Below are positions 42,626 through 58,200 of a stretch of DNA of 64,000 nucleotides, one piece after another. Made by a program: the position numbers and the translations under genes. The notes under the pieces were generated by a model, which saw nothing but the letters and a program-made list of their open reading frames with translations, searched no databases and was not told where the DNA came from. How positions within the stretch are numbered: position 1 is the stretch's first letter; each line of letters starts with the position of its first letter. The stretch covers positions 3,844,001 through 3,908,000 of the forward strand of contig NZ_CP025624.1 in NCBI RefSeq assembly GCF_002874965.1, given 5' to 3'. Origin of the DNA: Pseudomonas sp. NC02. GTDB taxonomy: Bacteria > Pseudomonadota > Gammaproteobacteria > Pseudomonadales > Pseudomonadaceae.

Positions 42626-43372
42626 ATGACTGTCTTTTTCATCGGCGCAGGCCCAGGCGATCCGGAATTGATCACGGTCAAGGGGCAGCGGCTGATTCGC
42701 AGTTGCCCGGTGATCATCTATGCCGGTTCGCTGGTGCCGGCGGCGGTGCTTGAGGGGCATCAGGCGGAGTTGGTGGTCAACAGTGCGGAGCTGCATCTGG
42801 AGCAGATCATTGGGCTGATCAAGACGGCCCATGAGAAAGGCCAGGATGTGGCGCGGGTGCATTCCGGGGATCCGAGTTTGTACGGGGCGATTGGGGAGCA
42901 GATTCGGCTTTTGCGGGAGCTTGGGATTGGGTTTCAGATCATTCCCGGAGTGACGGCGGTGGCGGCGTGTGCGGCGTTGTTGGAGGCTGAGCTGACGTTG
43001 CCGGACATTGCGCAGAGTGTGATTTTGACGCGGTATGCGGATAAGACGGCGATGCCTGAGGGTGAGGTGTTCAGTAGCCTGGCGCAGCATGGGACGACCA
43101 TGGCGATTCACCTGGGGGTGAATCATCTGGAGAAGATCGTGGCTGAGTTGGTGCCTCACTATGGGGAGGATTGTCCGATTGCGGTGGTGCATCGGGCGAC
43201 CTGGCCGGATCAGGATTGGGCCATTGGTACGCTGGCGGATATTGCCGGGAAGGTGGCAGCCAAGGGGTTTCGGCGTACGGCGTTGATTCTGGTGGGTCGG
43301 GTTTTGGCCAGTGACAGTTTTGGTGAGTCGTCGTTGTATCGCGCGGGGCACGCGCATTTGTATCGGCCCTGA
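42626..43372 (+). CDS. cobM: Precorrin-4 C(11)-methyltransferase CobM
   Basis: The 248-residue SAM-dependent enzyme methylates C-11 of precorrin-4. It has the tetrapyrrole methylase motif FFIGAGPGDPELITVKG at the N-terminus, VHSGDPSLYGAIGE in the middle, and IIPGVTAVAACAA. ATG 42626 follows CACAGGA. From about 42700 the codon use shifts towards GGG, TTG and GCG, unlike the C-ending codons of neighbouring genes, which may mean low expression or different ancestry. It is the last gene of the cbt-cob operon and is followed by a large repeat element. Confidence 0.95.
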   Translation: MTVFFIGAGPGDPELITVKGQRLIRSCPVIIYAGSLVPAAVLEGHQAELVVNSAELHLEQIIGLIKTAHEKGQDVARVHSGDPSLYGAIGEQIRLLRELGIGFQIIPGVTAVAACAALLEAELTLPDIAQSVILTRYADKTAMPEGEVFSSLAQHGTTMAIHLGVNHLEKIVAELVPHYGEDCPIAVVHRATWPDQDWAIGTLADIAGKVAAKGFRRTALILVGRVLASDSFGESSLYRAGHAHLYRP

Positions 43373-43383
43373 GGGGGGATGGG

Positions 43384-44198
43384 GTACATATCCGTTATTT
43401 AGGTAACGGCGGCTTATGGTTCCGCTCTTACAGCGGCTCACTTTTGAACAGCGCAAAAGTAAGCAAAACGCTCTTGCCCCACCACTCGGCACCTCGCCTA
43501 GGCTCGGTGTGCCCTCACTCCGGCTTTGGACCGTGGGCCGCCGTCATGGGCCATCCTTGGCCCAGGACGGCTAACCTGGCGTCCTGCCAGGTTACCCACG
43601 CTCCAAAGCCTGCGTTCGGCCAGCGTGGTTTAACGGGGCGCCCAAGATCAAGATCAAAAGCAGATCAAGAGCACAGCGGCCTACCGGCCGGCTTGAGTGT
43701 TGAAGAGCAAAAGCCAAATCAAAAGCTAAAGCGGGCACGGTCCAAATGTGGGAGCGGGCTTGCTCGCGAAGGTCGTTAACGATGACGCGGGCATTCTGAA
43801 TGAACGCGGCGCTCTCAGGTTTTTCGCGAGCAAGCCCGCTCCCACAGAAAAGCAGATCTGCTTTCGCTCTGGTCTTTGCTTTTAACACTCAAGCCGGCCG
43901 GTAGGCCGCTGTGTTCTTGCTTTTGATTTTGATCTGCGGGCCCCGTCAACCACGATGGCCGCAAGTAGGCACGGTGGAGCGGGTAAATCGGCAGGGATGC
44001 CGATTTAGCCGCGCCGGGCCATGGATGGCCCGTCGCGGCGGCCCGCGGAGCCGGGCCGGAGTGCGGGCATGCCGAGCCTAGGCGAGGCACCGAGTGGTGG
44101 GGCAAAGACCTTTTGGTTACTTTTGGGGCGTTTGCCAAAAGTGACCCGCTGTAAGAGCGGAACCATAAGCGGCCGTTACCGCAGCAACGGATATGTAC
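43384..44198. repeat. Large nested inverted-repeat element (about 320-bp arms)
   Basis: The left arm (43384-43702) and right arm (43883-44198) are inverted copies. Examples are GTACATATCCGTT matched by ATATGTAC, CTTATGGTTCCGCTCTTACAGCGG matched in reverse near 44140-44172, CACCACTCGG / CCGAGTGGTG, and CTACCGGCCGGCTTGAGTGT / ACACTCAAGCCGGCCGGTAG. The central part holds a REP doublet. No gene is credible inside. It fills the whole gap between cobM and nfuA. It looks like a Pseudomonas-specific non-coding repeat that may fold into a very large hairpin. Confidence 0.75.
43747..43846. repeat. REP doublet in the centre of the inverted-repeat element
   Basis: TGTGGGAGCGGGCTTGCTCG (from 43747) and its inverse ending GCTCCCACA (43846) are two head-to-head REP palindromes of a widespread Pseudomonas type. 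They differ in sequence from the REP pair at 24513. Confidence 0.85.
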
Positions 44199-44221
44199 AC
44201 AACATACCTAACCCAAACCAT

Positions 44222-44248
44222 AAAAAAACGGCGCTCACGGGGCGCCGT
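44222..44248 (-). terminator. Intrinsic terminator of nfuA
   Basis: On the minus strand a stem ACGGCGC/GCGCCGT (44229-44235 and 44242-44248) is followed by seven T (44228-44222), 25 bases after the nfuA stop. Confidence 0.88.
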
Positions 44249-44273
44249 TTTTCACATCCGCAGCGAACACCTT

Positions 44274-45940
<1,667 letters not shown>

Positions 45941-46021
45941 CGTCGACCCACTCTCCCAACCCTCGACACCGGTTATTCAGGTGCCTATGGCTTGGGACAG
46001 CCGTCGACGGTCAAAGGTCGA

Positions 46022-48313
46022 TCAAAGATTCTCGTAGCGGTTCATGTCCAGCACGCCCTCTTCCACCGGCGTGGTTTCGCGGATGTACTGCGACAGGTCG
46101 TGGAAGTACTGCCAGAACTGCGGGTGACTGCGGCGGATGCCCCAGCGATCGACAATCTTCTCGAAGCGATTGGCGTCCTTGGCATTCTCCATGGCAGCGA
46201 CAAACTCCGGCACTTGCTGCGCCGGAATGTTGAACATGAAGTTCGGGTAGCTGCTCAGCACCCCGGGATAGATGGTCACGGTGTCCAGGCCCGGCTGATA
46301 GCGATAAGCCTCACCGAGCATAAAGGCCACGTTGCTGTGGGCGCGGTTGCGCAACAGGCTGTACATCTCACGTTTGCCGCTGCGGGTTTCGATGCGCAGC
46401 ATGGTCGCTTCCGGCAACAGGTCGATCACCTTGAGCCCCGCCGCCGGGCGGTTGGTCAGGCGGCTCAGGGCCTGTTCGGCGTCCTGCAACGCAGGGTCAA
46501 TGCCCGGACGCGAGCAATAGGCGCTGACGCAACGGTTGATCGGGTCCGGGCTGGCGTTCAGGTCGCCGTAGCGGGCCAGCAACTGGTTGGCGAAGTCGCG
46601 CTTGGGGTCCTTTTCATCGAGCTTGAGGCCCGTGGGCTTGTCATCGTCGATGGCTTCATAGTCCAGCCACAGCTTGACCTTGCCGCTGTTCTGGTACCAA
46701 TCGTCAAGGAAGTCATCCCGCGAGTCCGCCGGCATCAGGCGCAGGAAGTTCTGCTCGGCACCGTTGCGGATCAGGTCGAAATACAGGCGCGTCTGGGCCT
46801 GATGGGAAACGTTGCCGAACACATCGAAATTCACCGCCAACTGGTAGTAGGTGCGCTCCAGCAGCGGATAGTCGAACAGCCACAGGGTTTGCGGCACTTC
46901 GCCAATCAAGCCCTTGGTCACCGAGGCGCTGTCGAAGTGACGGAAGATGCTCAACAAGGCGTTGTCGTTGCCCGCCCACAGGCTCGACCAGCTCGGCGGC
47001 GGCAGGTCGGCATAGCTGTCCCGGCGCAACGCTTCGTACTCGTTGCGCTTGTCGCGGTATTTGAGCCAGAGGCTGAGCACGCTGCCCACATCGTCAATCT
47101 GCCCCGGCATCGCCAGCAACGGCGTGGCCTGGCCGCGGTAGCGGGCATCGGTGATATACAGGTCGTGGTCGGGGTCCTGGAACAGGGTCCAGAAGTTGTC
47201 GCGGATCACGTCCGTGGCGATCTGGCCCCGGCATACCGGCCCGCGAATAAAGGTGCGCACGAAGTATTCGGCGTTATCCAGCATGAACTGGTAGCGCGCC
47301 TTGGCCGGAATCGCCTCGAAGGTCTCGAACGGGTTTGCGCGCCGGCCCGGCCCGTAGCCCGGCAAGGCTTGCACCTGCCAGTCATCGGTATAGAACAGCG
47401 ACTTGATCCAGGCCATCTTCTCGGCGCTGAACGGATAGGTGATGTGAGTCTTGTGCACGATCACCCCCTGCACCGGCCACAGGCGGTAGTACACCTGGGT
47501 GCCCGGGTCGTCGTTGGGGCGGCGGGTGTTGATCAGGTCGATCGGCTGCCCGCTCGGGGTGCGCGAGCGTACCCACTGGAAGAAATGCCCCGGCTCGCCG
47601 CCTTCAAAGTAGATGTGGGCAAGGAACAGGTGCTCGAACAACCAGCGCGCCACCAGGCTTTCCCGGGCCCCGGGCTGGTTGAACAGGTTTTCCCATTGCT
47701 GCACTTGCAAGGCTTCCTTGGCACTCGGGGCCAGGCCTTGTTCGTCGATCGGTGCGCCGGAGGCCAGCCAGCGTTGCAGGGTCTGGTACTGCTGGTCGGT
47801 CAGGCCGGTGACGGCCAGGGGCATGCCTTCCTTCGGGTGGTTACCTGCGTAGGCGTTGAACTCCCCCGGCATCGGGCAGGTGTTTTCGCGGCTCAGGCCC
47901 AGCACGATGTCGTCGGGCAGCTTGGCGTTGGGCGCAAGCGGCGCGTTATGCCCCAGCTCCAGCATGCGGGCCATCAGTGCGGCCTGGCTGCCCTGGGCGT
48001 CGAGTACCGAGTAGAAATCCTTTTGCTGCCAGGCGGCTTTGCCGAAGGCGTCATAGAACAAACGGGTGGGCTGGCTGGCCTGGCTGCGCTCGCCGTCGTA
48101 CACCGGCACCTTGGTCGCGCCACGTGCGGCGCCTTCGGCACTGCCCAGGTTGAGCTGGCAGGCCGAGTCGTAGCAGGCGTGGCAGGCCACGCATTTCTCG
48201 GTGAAGATCGGCTGGATGTCACGGGTATAAGAGATCGCCGGGGCGGGACCTTCTGCCTGTGCGGTAAGGGCGAACAGCGCAAACGCGGCGCTGACGATGA
48301 GGCGAAGTGACAT
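46022..48313 (-). CDS. cti: Fatty acid cis/trans isomerase Cti
   Basis: The 763-residue periplasmic enzyme has a signal peptide (1-20, TAQA) followed by a c-type haem motif CVACH (Cys41-His45). Cti converts cis to trans unsaturated fatty acids in phospholipids during solvent or heat stress, a Pseudomonas/Vibrio adaptation. Length and the haem site match the family. It is divergent from metH with 164 bases between them and appears monocistronic. Confidence 0.95.
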   Translation of the reverse strand: MSLRLIVSAAFALFALTAQAEGPAPAISYTRDIQPIFTEKCVACHACYDSACQLNLGSAEGAARGATKVPVYDGERSQASQPTRLFYDAFGKAAWQQKDFYSVLDAQGSQAALMARMLELGHNAPLAPNAKLPDDIVLGLSRENTCPMPGEFNAYAGNHPKEGMPLAVTGLTDQQYQTLQRWLASGAPIDEQGLAPSAKEALQVQQWENLFNQPGARESLVARWLFEHLFLAHIYFEGGEPGHFFQWVRSRTPSGQPIDLINTRRPNDDPGTQVYYRLWPVQGVIVHKTHITYPFSAEKMAWIKSLFYTDDWQVQALPGYGPGRRANPFETFEAIPAKARYQFMLDNAEYFVRTFIRGPVCRGQIATDVIRDNFWTLFQDPDHDLYITDARYRGQATPLLAMPGQIDDVGSVLSLWLKYRDKRNEYEALRRDSYADLPPPSWSSLWAGNDNALLSIFRHFDSASVTKGLIGEVPQTLWLFDYPLLERTYYQLAVNFDVFGNVSHQAQTRLYFDLIRNGAEQNFLRLMPADSRDDFLDDWYQNSGKVKLWLDYEAIDDDKPTGLKLDEKDPKRDFANQLLARYGDLNASPDPINRCVSAYCSRPGIDPALQDAEQALSRLTNRPAAGLKVIDLLPEATMLRIETRSGKREMYSLLRNRAHSNVAFMLGEAYRYQPGLDTVTIYPGVLSSYPNFMFNIPAQQVPEFVAAMENAKDANRFEKIVDRWGIRRSHPQFWQYFHDLSQYIRETTPVEEGVLDMNRYENL

Positions 48314-48477
48314 GTTTCCGGTCCCGATTCAATGCGTGCAGTGAAAAACCCGTCGATTCTACCGATGTAACGCCCCCGCCAACATGAGCGATATTCATGC
48401 AAACCCAGCACATGCTCTAAAAGCGCACAGGTTTGTTATGATCTTCGCCCTCCGTAATACCTGACCAGAGTAGTCCC

Positions 48478-52188
<3,711 letters not shown>

Positions 52189-52200
52189 GTCGTGATGCGC

Positions 52201-52236
52201 TGACCCGGGCGTCCAGCCGGCTGGGCGCCCGGGTCA
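52201..52236. terminator. Long stem-loop between convergent metH and NEL toxin
   Basis: TGACCCGGGCG... (52201-52216) and ...CGCCCGGGTCA (52221-52236) pair over 16 bases with one G-T pair and a CCGG loop. It includes the stop codon of the toxin gene and lies 12 bases after metH. There is no T-run, but the stability is high. Confidence 0.6.
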
Positions 52237-55200
52237 GATCCCCAGGTCCCTCCTCGCCCGCCCCGAAAGCCTGAGCGCCAGTGCCTGTTGCTCGGCAAGG
52301 TTTTCGGTGTCCAAGGCTGCGACTTCGCTCAAGTATTGGGCGCTGAGGTCCGGGTGAAGCTCCTCGAGGGCATCTACCTTGACCTGATGCGCCTGGGCCA
52401 ACACCGAAAACTCTTCCGGGTACAGCTTCTGCAAGTAGCTGACCCAGTACGGGCGTTTGACCAGCTCTTGCATAAACACCGGGGTGCTCTCTCTGGCCAT
52501 AATGGCGGTATACGCCTGATCGATATTGGCCTGGGTGACCCGGGACAGGTTGCGGTACAGCATGGTGGACGGTTGGTGAGGCAGATCCAGGCGCTCGGCC
52601 AGGCCGATGCGGTAGGCCAGGCGAATTTCCGCCGGGTCGATGCCAGGGCTGCGGTTGATCGCTTCGCCAGCAATGCGCTCCGCTTCATCGAGACGGATCA
52701 TGCGCCGGGCCAGGTTGAACAGCGTGGTGCCTTCCTGCCCGGGCGCAAGGGCCCTCAGGGCCTTGAACTCATACACGCTGACTTCAAGATCACTGAACAG
52801 GAGGATCCAGCCGTCACCACAGGTAGCCCTTACCCGCATCGCCTGGGCCTGGCCAAATAGTTGTTCGCGCAAGTGCGGGTATTGCTCCGCCGCCTCAAGC
52901 ACCGCCCACACCCGGCGAGTCAGGTCGGCGCGGTCGTGCAAGAAATCCTGGGCGTTCTTCAACTGGGAAATGATGTAGAAAAAATCCTCGCTGTTTTCGG
53001 CCTGCTTGAGCACGCTCCATACCCGGTGGCGGGCCGAATCGGCGGCAATACCCGAGAACCATTGGGCCTTTTGTTGTTCCGGGGTCAAGAGTTCAGGGTG
53101 GATGTCCGACCCGGAGCTGCTATCGGTACTGTGGTACCCCTCCAGTGCGTCTTCCAGTTCCTCGGCGGAAAATCCCAGGCCACAATCGGTCTGCTGCTGG
53201 TAGACGCGCAAGCGTGCAAGATCTTCCTCAAACAGCAGGTTATCGGACAGGTCCGTGCCCCACATCAGAGCGCTGTGCTGGGGCAGCAACGCGTCTTCAG
53301 GGATGGTTTCGATACGGTTGCTGCGCAGGTCCAGGTGGCGCAACTGCGCAGCCTGGAGGACACCCTGCGGCCACGCCAGAAGGTTATTGCCACGCAGTTC
53401 CAATGACTGCAATTGAGGCAGGCTGCTGATGTCCAAAGAATCGAGGACGTTCTCACTCAGGTCCAGGCGCTCCAGCGCGGTCAGCCGATTGAGCTGGCCC
53501 TGCAGCTCGCTGCGATAGCGCAGTTCGTTATGGCTCAGGCGCAGCTCGGTGAGTATCGAGCATTCGCCGACGGCGTCGGGCAGGCTCATCAGGCCATTAT
53601 TGTTGAGAGTCAGGGTACGCAGCTTGGGAAACGCCCGCAGGAACGCATTGGAGCCCTGCTCAGTAAGCTTGACTGCGTTGAGGTTCAACACCCTCACATG
53701 GGCCAACGGCTCGGGTAACGCCGGCAGGTCACCCAGATACAGGTCGTTCAATTGAAGGACCTCGCGCCCGTCGCCCGGCGCAACCTCGGGGTGCGCCCGC
53801 AACGTATGGCGCCAGCTGTCGATGAGCCTGTCGGCCGCGCGACGACGGTCCACCGCGCTGACCCAGCCGCCCCCCTGGCGATAACCGCGAATATCGATCC
53901 AGTCGTTTAACACCCGCACCATACCCCGGTAGCCCGTGCGCCACCGAACCAGGCATGCCTCGACCTCCAGTGCACCCAGGCCACTGGCAAGCAGTTCGTC
54001 AATGCGCCGTACTGCATCGCGCGTGGACAACGCCGGGTCTATTTGTTGCAGACGCTGCGCAGGTGTCTGCCGAACTTCACTGTTGGGCACCTCTACCTCC
54101 AGCGCGAGGAGCAGATCGGGACTGTCCGTGACCTCCAGGGGAAAGTATTCCGGATCGCCCCCCGTTCTGCCCTCCGCCAGCCCTTCGCGGGGAATGCCCA
54201 AGGGTTTATCCAGGTAAAAGCTCGGGCCAAAAACCGGCAGCATGGCCGGTGCGACGTTCAACGGATTGTCCTGGTAGGTACGCAGGGCAAAACGCTGTAT
54301 GTCGGCACAAGCCGGCAAGGTCAGGCGACAGCCACGCACGTTGCTGCTGAGCATCAGCAGGTCATGGCCGGTCAGTGCAGCCTGGGGGATCGTGGTAATA
54401 GCGCTGTAGCTCAGATCCACTTGACGCAGTTCGGGCAATGCCAGCCAACCTGTCGGCCAGCCGGTGGTCGCGGTGTGGCTCAGGTTCAGGCTGCGCAGCT
54501 GGTTGAGCCCGCTGACATCCAGGGTACCCACACGGTTGTAATCCAGGTTCAACCCTCGAAGCGTGACCAGGGCGCTGAGGCGCTGCTGTATCGCCTCAGT
54601 GATCGTCAACTGGTTGTGCGCCAGGTCCAGCTGTTTGAGAGACCTCAACTGCGTCAGGGACGCCGGCAGGTCCATCAGGTTGCTGCGGCTCAGGTCCAGG
54701 CCGTGGATTTGGGTGAACTGGGGGAGGAAATCGTTCAATGCCGCCACTGAAACCCGGGTGCCTGCGAGGTTCAAGCGCTGCACGTGGGCAAAAGCTGCGG
54801 CCGGCATCAGCGGCAAATCCCCCAGTACCGTACCCGACAGGTCCAGCATGACCCCCTCGGAGGCGGCTGGCGAAGAAGGCCCGGCCACCTCACGGGGGGA
54901 GGCAAAACGTCGGTCGAGGCCATCGCGCCAGTAAGCCATGAGCTTGTCTGCCGCACGTTGACGATTGAGCGGGTCCACCGGTCGCCGGTCGACCTCCACT
55001 TCCCTGCCCTGCCACTCTTCCAGCGCCTGCTGCAAGGTTGCATGTTCATCCAGCAAGGCGTGCACACGGGTCAACTTGGCGTCACTGGTCAACCGATGGC
55101 GCCGCAGGTACGCCAAGGCACTGGGCGCAAACGCCGGGTCGCTGTCTTTCAGGCGTCGCAACGCGCCTTCACAATAAGCGTCCACCATCAGCACTTCATC

Positions 55201-58200
55201 CACCAAATGCCCCGGGTGGTTTTTCACGTGCTGATACACCGGCATGAACGCACGCCGCTCAAACGCTGCCCAGTTGAGGGTAAGGCCACGCCACAGGCGC
55301 TCGTGGCCCTCAAGCATTGCCGCCGGCATGGTATTTATCCCGGTCGCCAACAGGTCGAGCGTCTCCAGTTTGTCCAACGTCAGAACACCTACCGGCCACT
55401 CTTTCAGGGCGCCCGCCACCCGCAAGGCAAGCAGCTGTTTCAAGCCGCTGACATCCAATGCCTCCAGCGCGCCCGTCAGGGCCAACCGGCGCAACTGGCT
55501 TAACGTGTTAAGGCGTTGCAAAAAGACCGGCGAGTAGGTCAGGCCCCAGCCGTCGATCGACAACTCTTCAAGCTTGGGAAACAGCCCAAGGCCCGTGGCA
55601 ATCGCTTCGACATGGGCGGGCTCGGTGAACACATTCAGGACTTCGGCGTTGGGGAACTGCTGCGCAAGCCTGACGCCCTGCGTGTCCGCCAAGGTTTCAC
55701 CGCTTACACCCAACCCTCGCACATGGGAAAAATCAGCATCCAGCGCCGGCAAGTTACCGGCCTTGCCCAGTGACAGATAGGCATGGGGTTTCAAGCCCCG
55801 GTACGCGCCTTCGCGCCAGCAATTGATCAGGGTGTCGGCCGTATGTTGTGCCCCCGCCTGAGCACTGTTTTGCGTCACCCACTGATCCAGGGTCATGCGT
55901 AACCGGGTCAGTTCGCGCTCGCGGTTGCCTATCAACTCATAGATCTGTGGAGGACGCTGGCCGGCCTGCAACAGGCTTTGCACAAACAGCTGGGCCGCCT
56001 CATCGCTGAGGTTGGGGTAAACATCGCGAACCCTGGCCGCCAGGGCGGCATTGGGTGCCTGGGCCGTACCCCGGCCGCTCAGGGCATAACCTAATGACCC
56101 GCTCGCCTGACGCAACGCCGGGCGAGCCATGGGCGCGCGTATCTTCAGCACGGCGGCCATTTCGAGGCGGTGTGCCGTGGCATACCGCGCCAGGGCTTGC
56201 TGCAAATCGACATCCGCGCTGGCCAGCGGCAAACCCAGTGACTGGCGCAGGGTTACGGGCAAGGCATGGACGATTGATGGGTAGAAATTACGACTCCCGG
56301 GGACCGGACTGTTAAGAGGAGCCCCCTGCAGGTCGCACGCCAGGAATGTCTCGCCTTTTTTGACCAGGTAACGGCGCACTGCCGCGTCTTCAGGCCCAAC
56401 CTCAGCCAGCAAGCGCCCACTGGGGTTGTCGGCGCGCAGTTCCAGGCGCAGCGTGGGAGACCAGCCCGGCAGTTGCTGCAAGCAATGCAACGCCAGCCGG
56501 TCACTGTCCAGGCTGGCGAGCGCCGGCAGGTACAAGCCGGTCAACGCACTGCTCAGGCGACGTTGCTGTAGCGCACGCCGCGCCAGGTTATCCAGGCGCG
56601 GCGCAACACCGGTTCGGCCGAGTATCTGCAGGCGTTCCTTATCGCTGGCCGTACTGATAATTTCGTTGATCGCGCCTCGGGACAAAGAAGCAAAGCGGCG
56701 CTGCAACACTGCGCCCTCGGGGGACAGGAGTACAGCCTGTGGCGGCGCGCCGCGAAACAACTGCAACGTATCGGCCAGCACGGCAGGCATCGGCAAACCA
56801 TCTATGTGGACCTTGCGCAACAGGTCATCACTGATGCCGCTGATGTCGCCAAGGGCGCTCAACGTTGCATCGCTGATTCCCTGGGTTTCATGACCCAGGC
56901 GCCTCAGCAAGGTCAGGCGGTCCCATTCCAGTGGGCGTTCATGGGTATGGCGCCAGGCACCCGCCTGGTTGTGTTCAAGGATCGGCTGGTACGCGGCGGG
57001 ATTGTTCGGATGCTGGATCCGCCATTTTCGAGTCCGCGCATCAAAAGCCTTTTCATAAAGGCTTTCACCCAGGCGCACATACATTTTGCCGTCCTGCGCG
57101 TACTGACCCTGGGCATTGGGCTTGAGTGATGCATCCAGAACGGTATGACTGCGGTAGGCCGCAAGGTCAGGTTTCCACAGGCGCCTTTCGCCGTTCGGCA
57201 ACTTCACCGGCACCAGCCCATCGACCCATTTCGACACCTGGATAGCGGGCGCCCGGCCAGCGAGGGCTGCCGCCCCGCCCAGGGTGGCCATGAACCCGAG
57301 ATTCAGCGCCACCGACTCCAGGTGCTCCCACGCCGCATCCATATCGCCCTCCTGCCAGGATTCGATGCCGTGATAGACCTCCAGGCCCAACTGAATCGCC
57401 GTGACCGCCAACAACAGCTCCCCCAGGCCGGGCACCATGAATGCGGCCACATTCAATGTGTTCAAGCCCATGCTCAACCAGTGTGCATGGCGTGCCTGTG
57501 CGGCCTTTCGGTCAGCCTCCGCAGTGGGCACCGCCAGGGTTCTGGCATTGTCCTTGAGGCGCTGTACATGGCTCTCGTAGAGCGCGCCGAACAACTCCCC
57601 CTCGATCAACCGTTCTCGCCGGTTCAAGTTGATTTGCTCGTCGTAGACCTGCTCCTTGTAGCCTCGCGGGTTCCAGGTGAAGGTGTAGAGTTTTTCCTTG
57701 AGGCGCTCAAGGAACTGCGGCGCCTGTTGCTGAGGTACCAGGCTGGCAAACAACTGCTGATAGGCAGGTGAGCGCAGGTTCACCGCCAGTTCCTTGTCGA
57801 ACGCCTGCATAGACGGGTATTCCTTGAGCGGGCACTGCGGCGCGCCCGGAATCCAGGCCACCACCCGCGTATCAGGCGCCACGGGAAGCAGCCCGCTCAC
57901 ACCTGCCCCAGGAAACAAGGGCGGGATCACGGACCGGGTCGGTGCGACACCCGGCCCGATCAGCAGCACCTCCCCCAGCTCGCAGCCCAGGATCGACAGT
58001 TGACCGAAACGTACGACCTCGCCATCCAGCAGCGGTCGCGAAGTACCTGCCAGCACTTCACGCAACATGAGAAACACCGCCGGACCGATGTCGCCCTGCG
58101 CCCATGCGGCATACAGGCGTACCGTCAGCAGGTCTTTTTGCGCGCGAATCATCTGCTCCCGCACCACGGCCCGAGTGGCAGCGGCATCGAACACCTGCGC

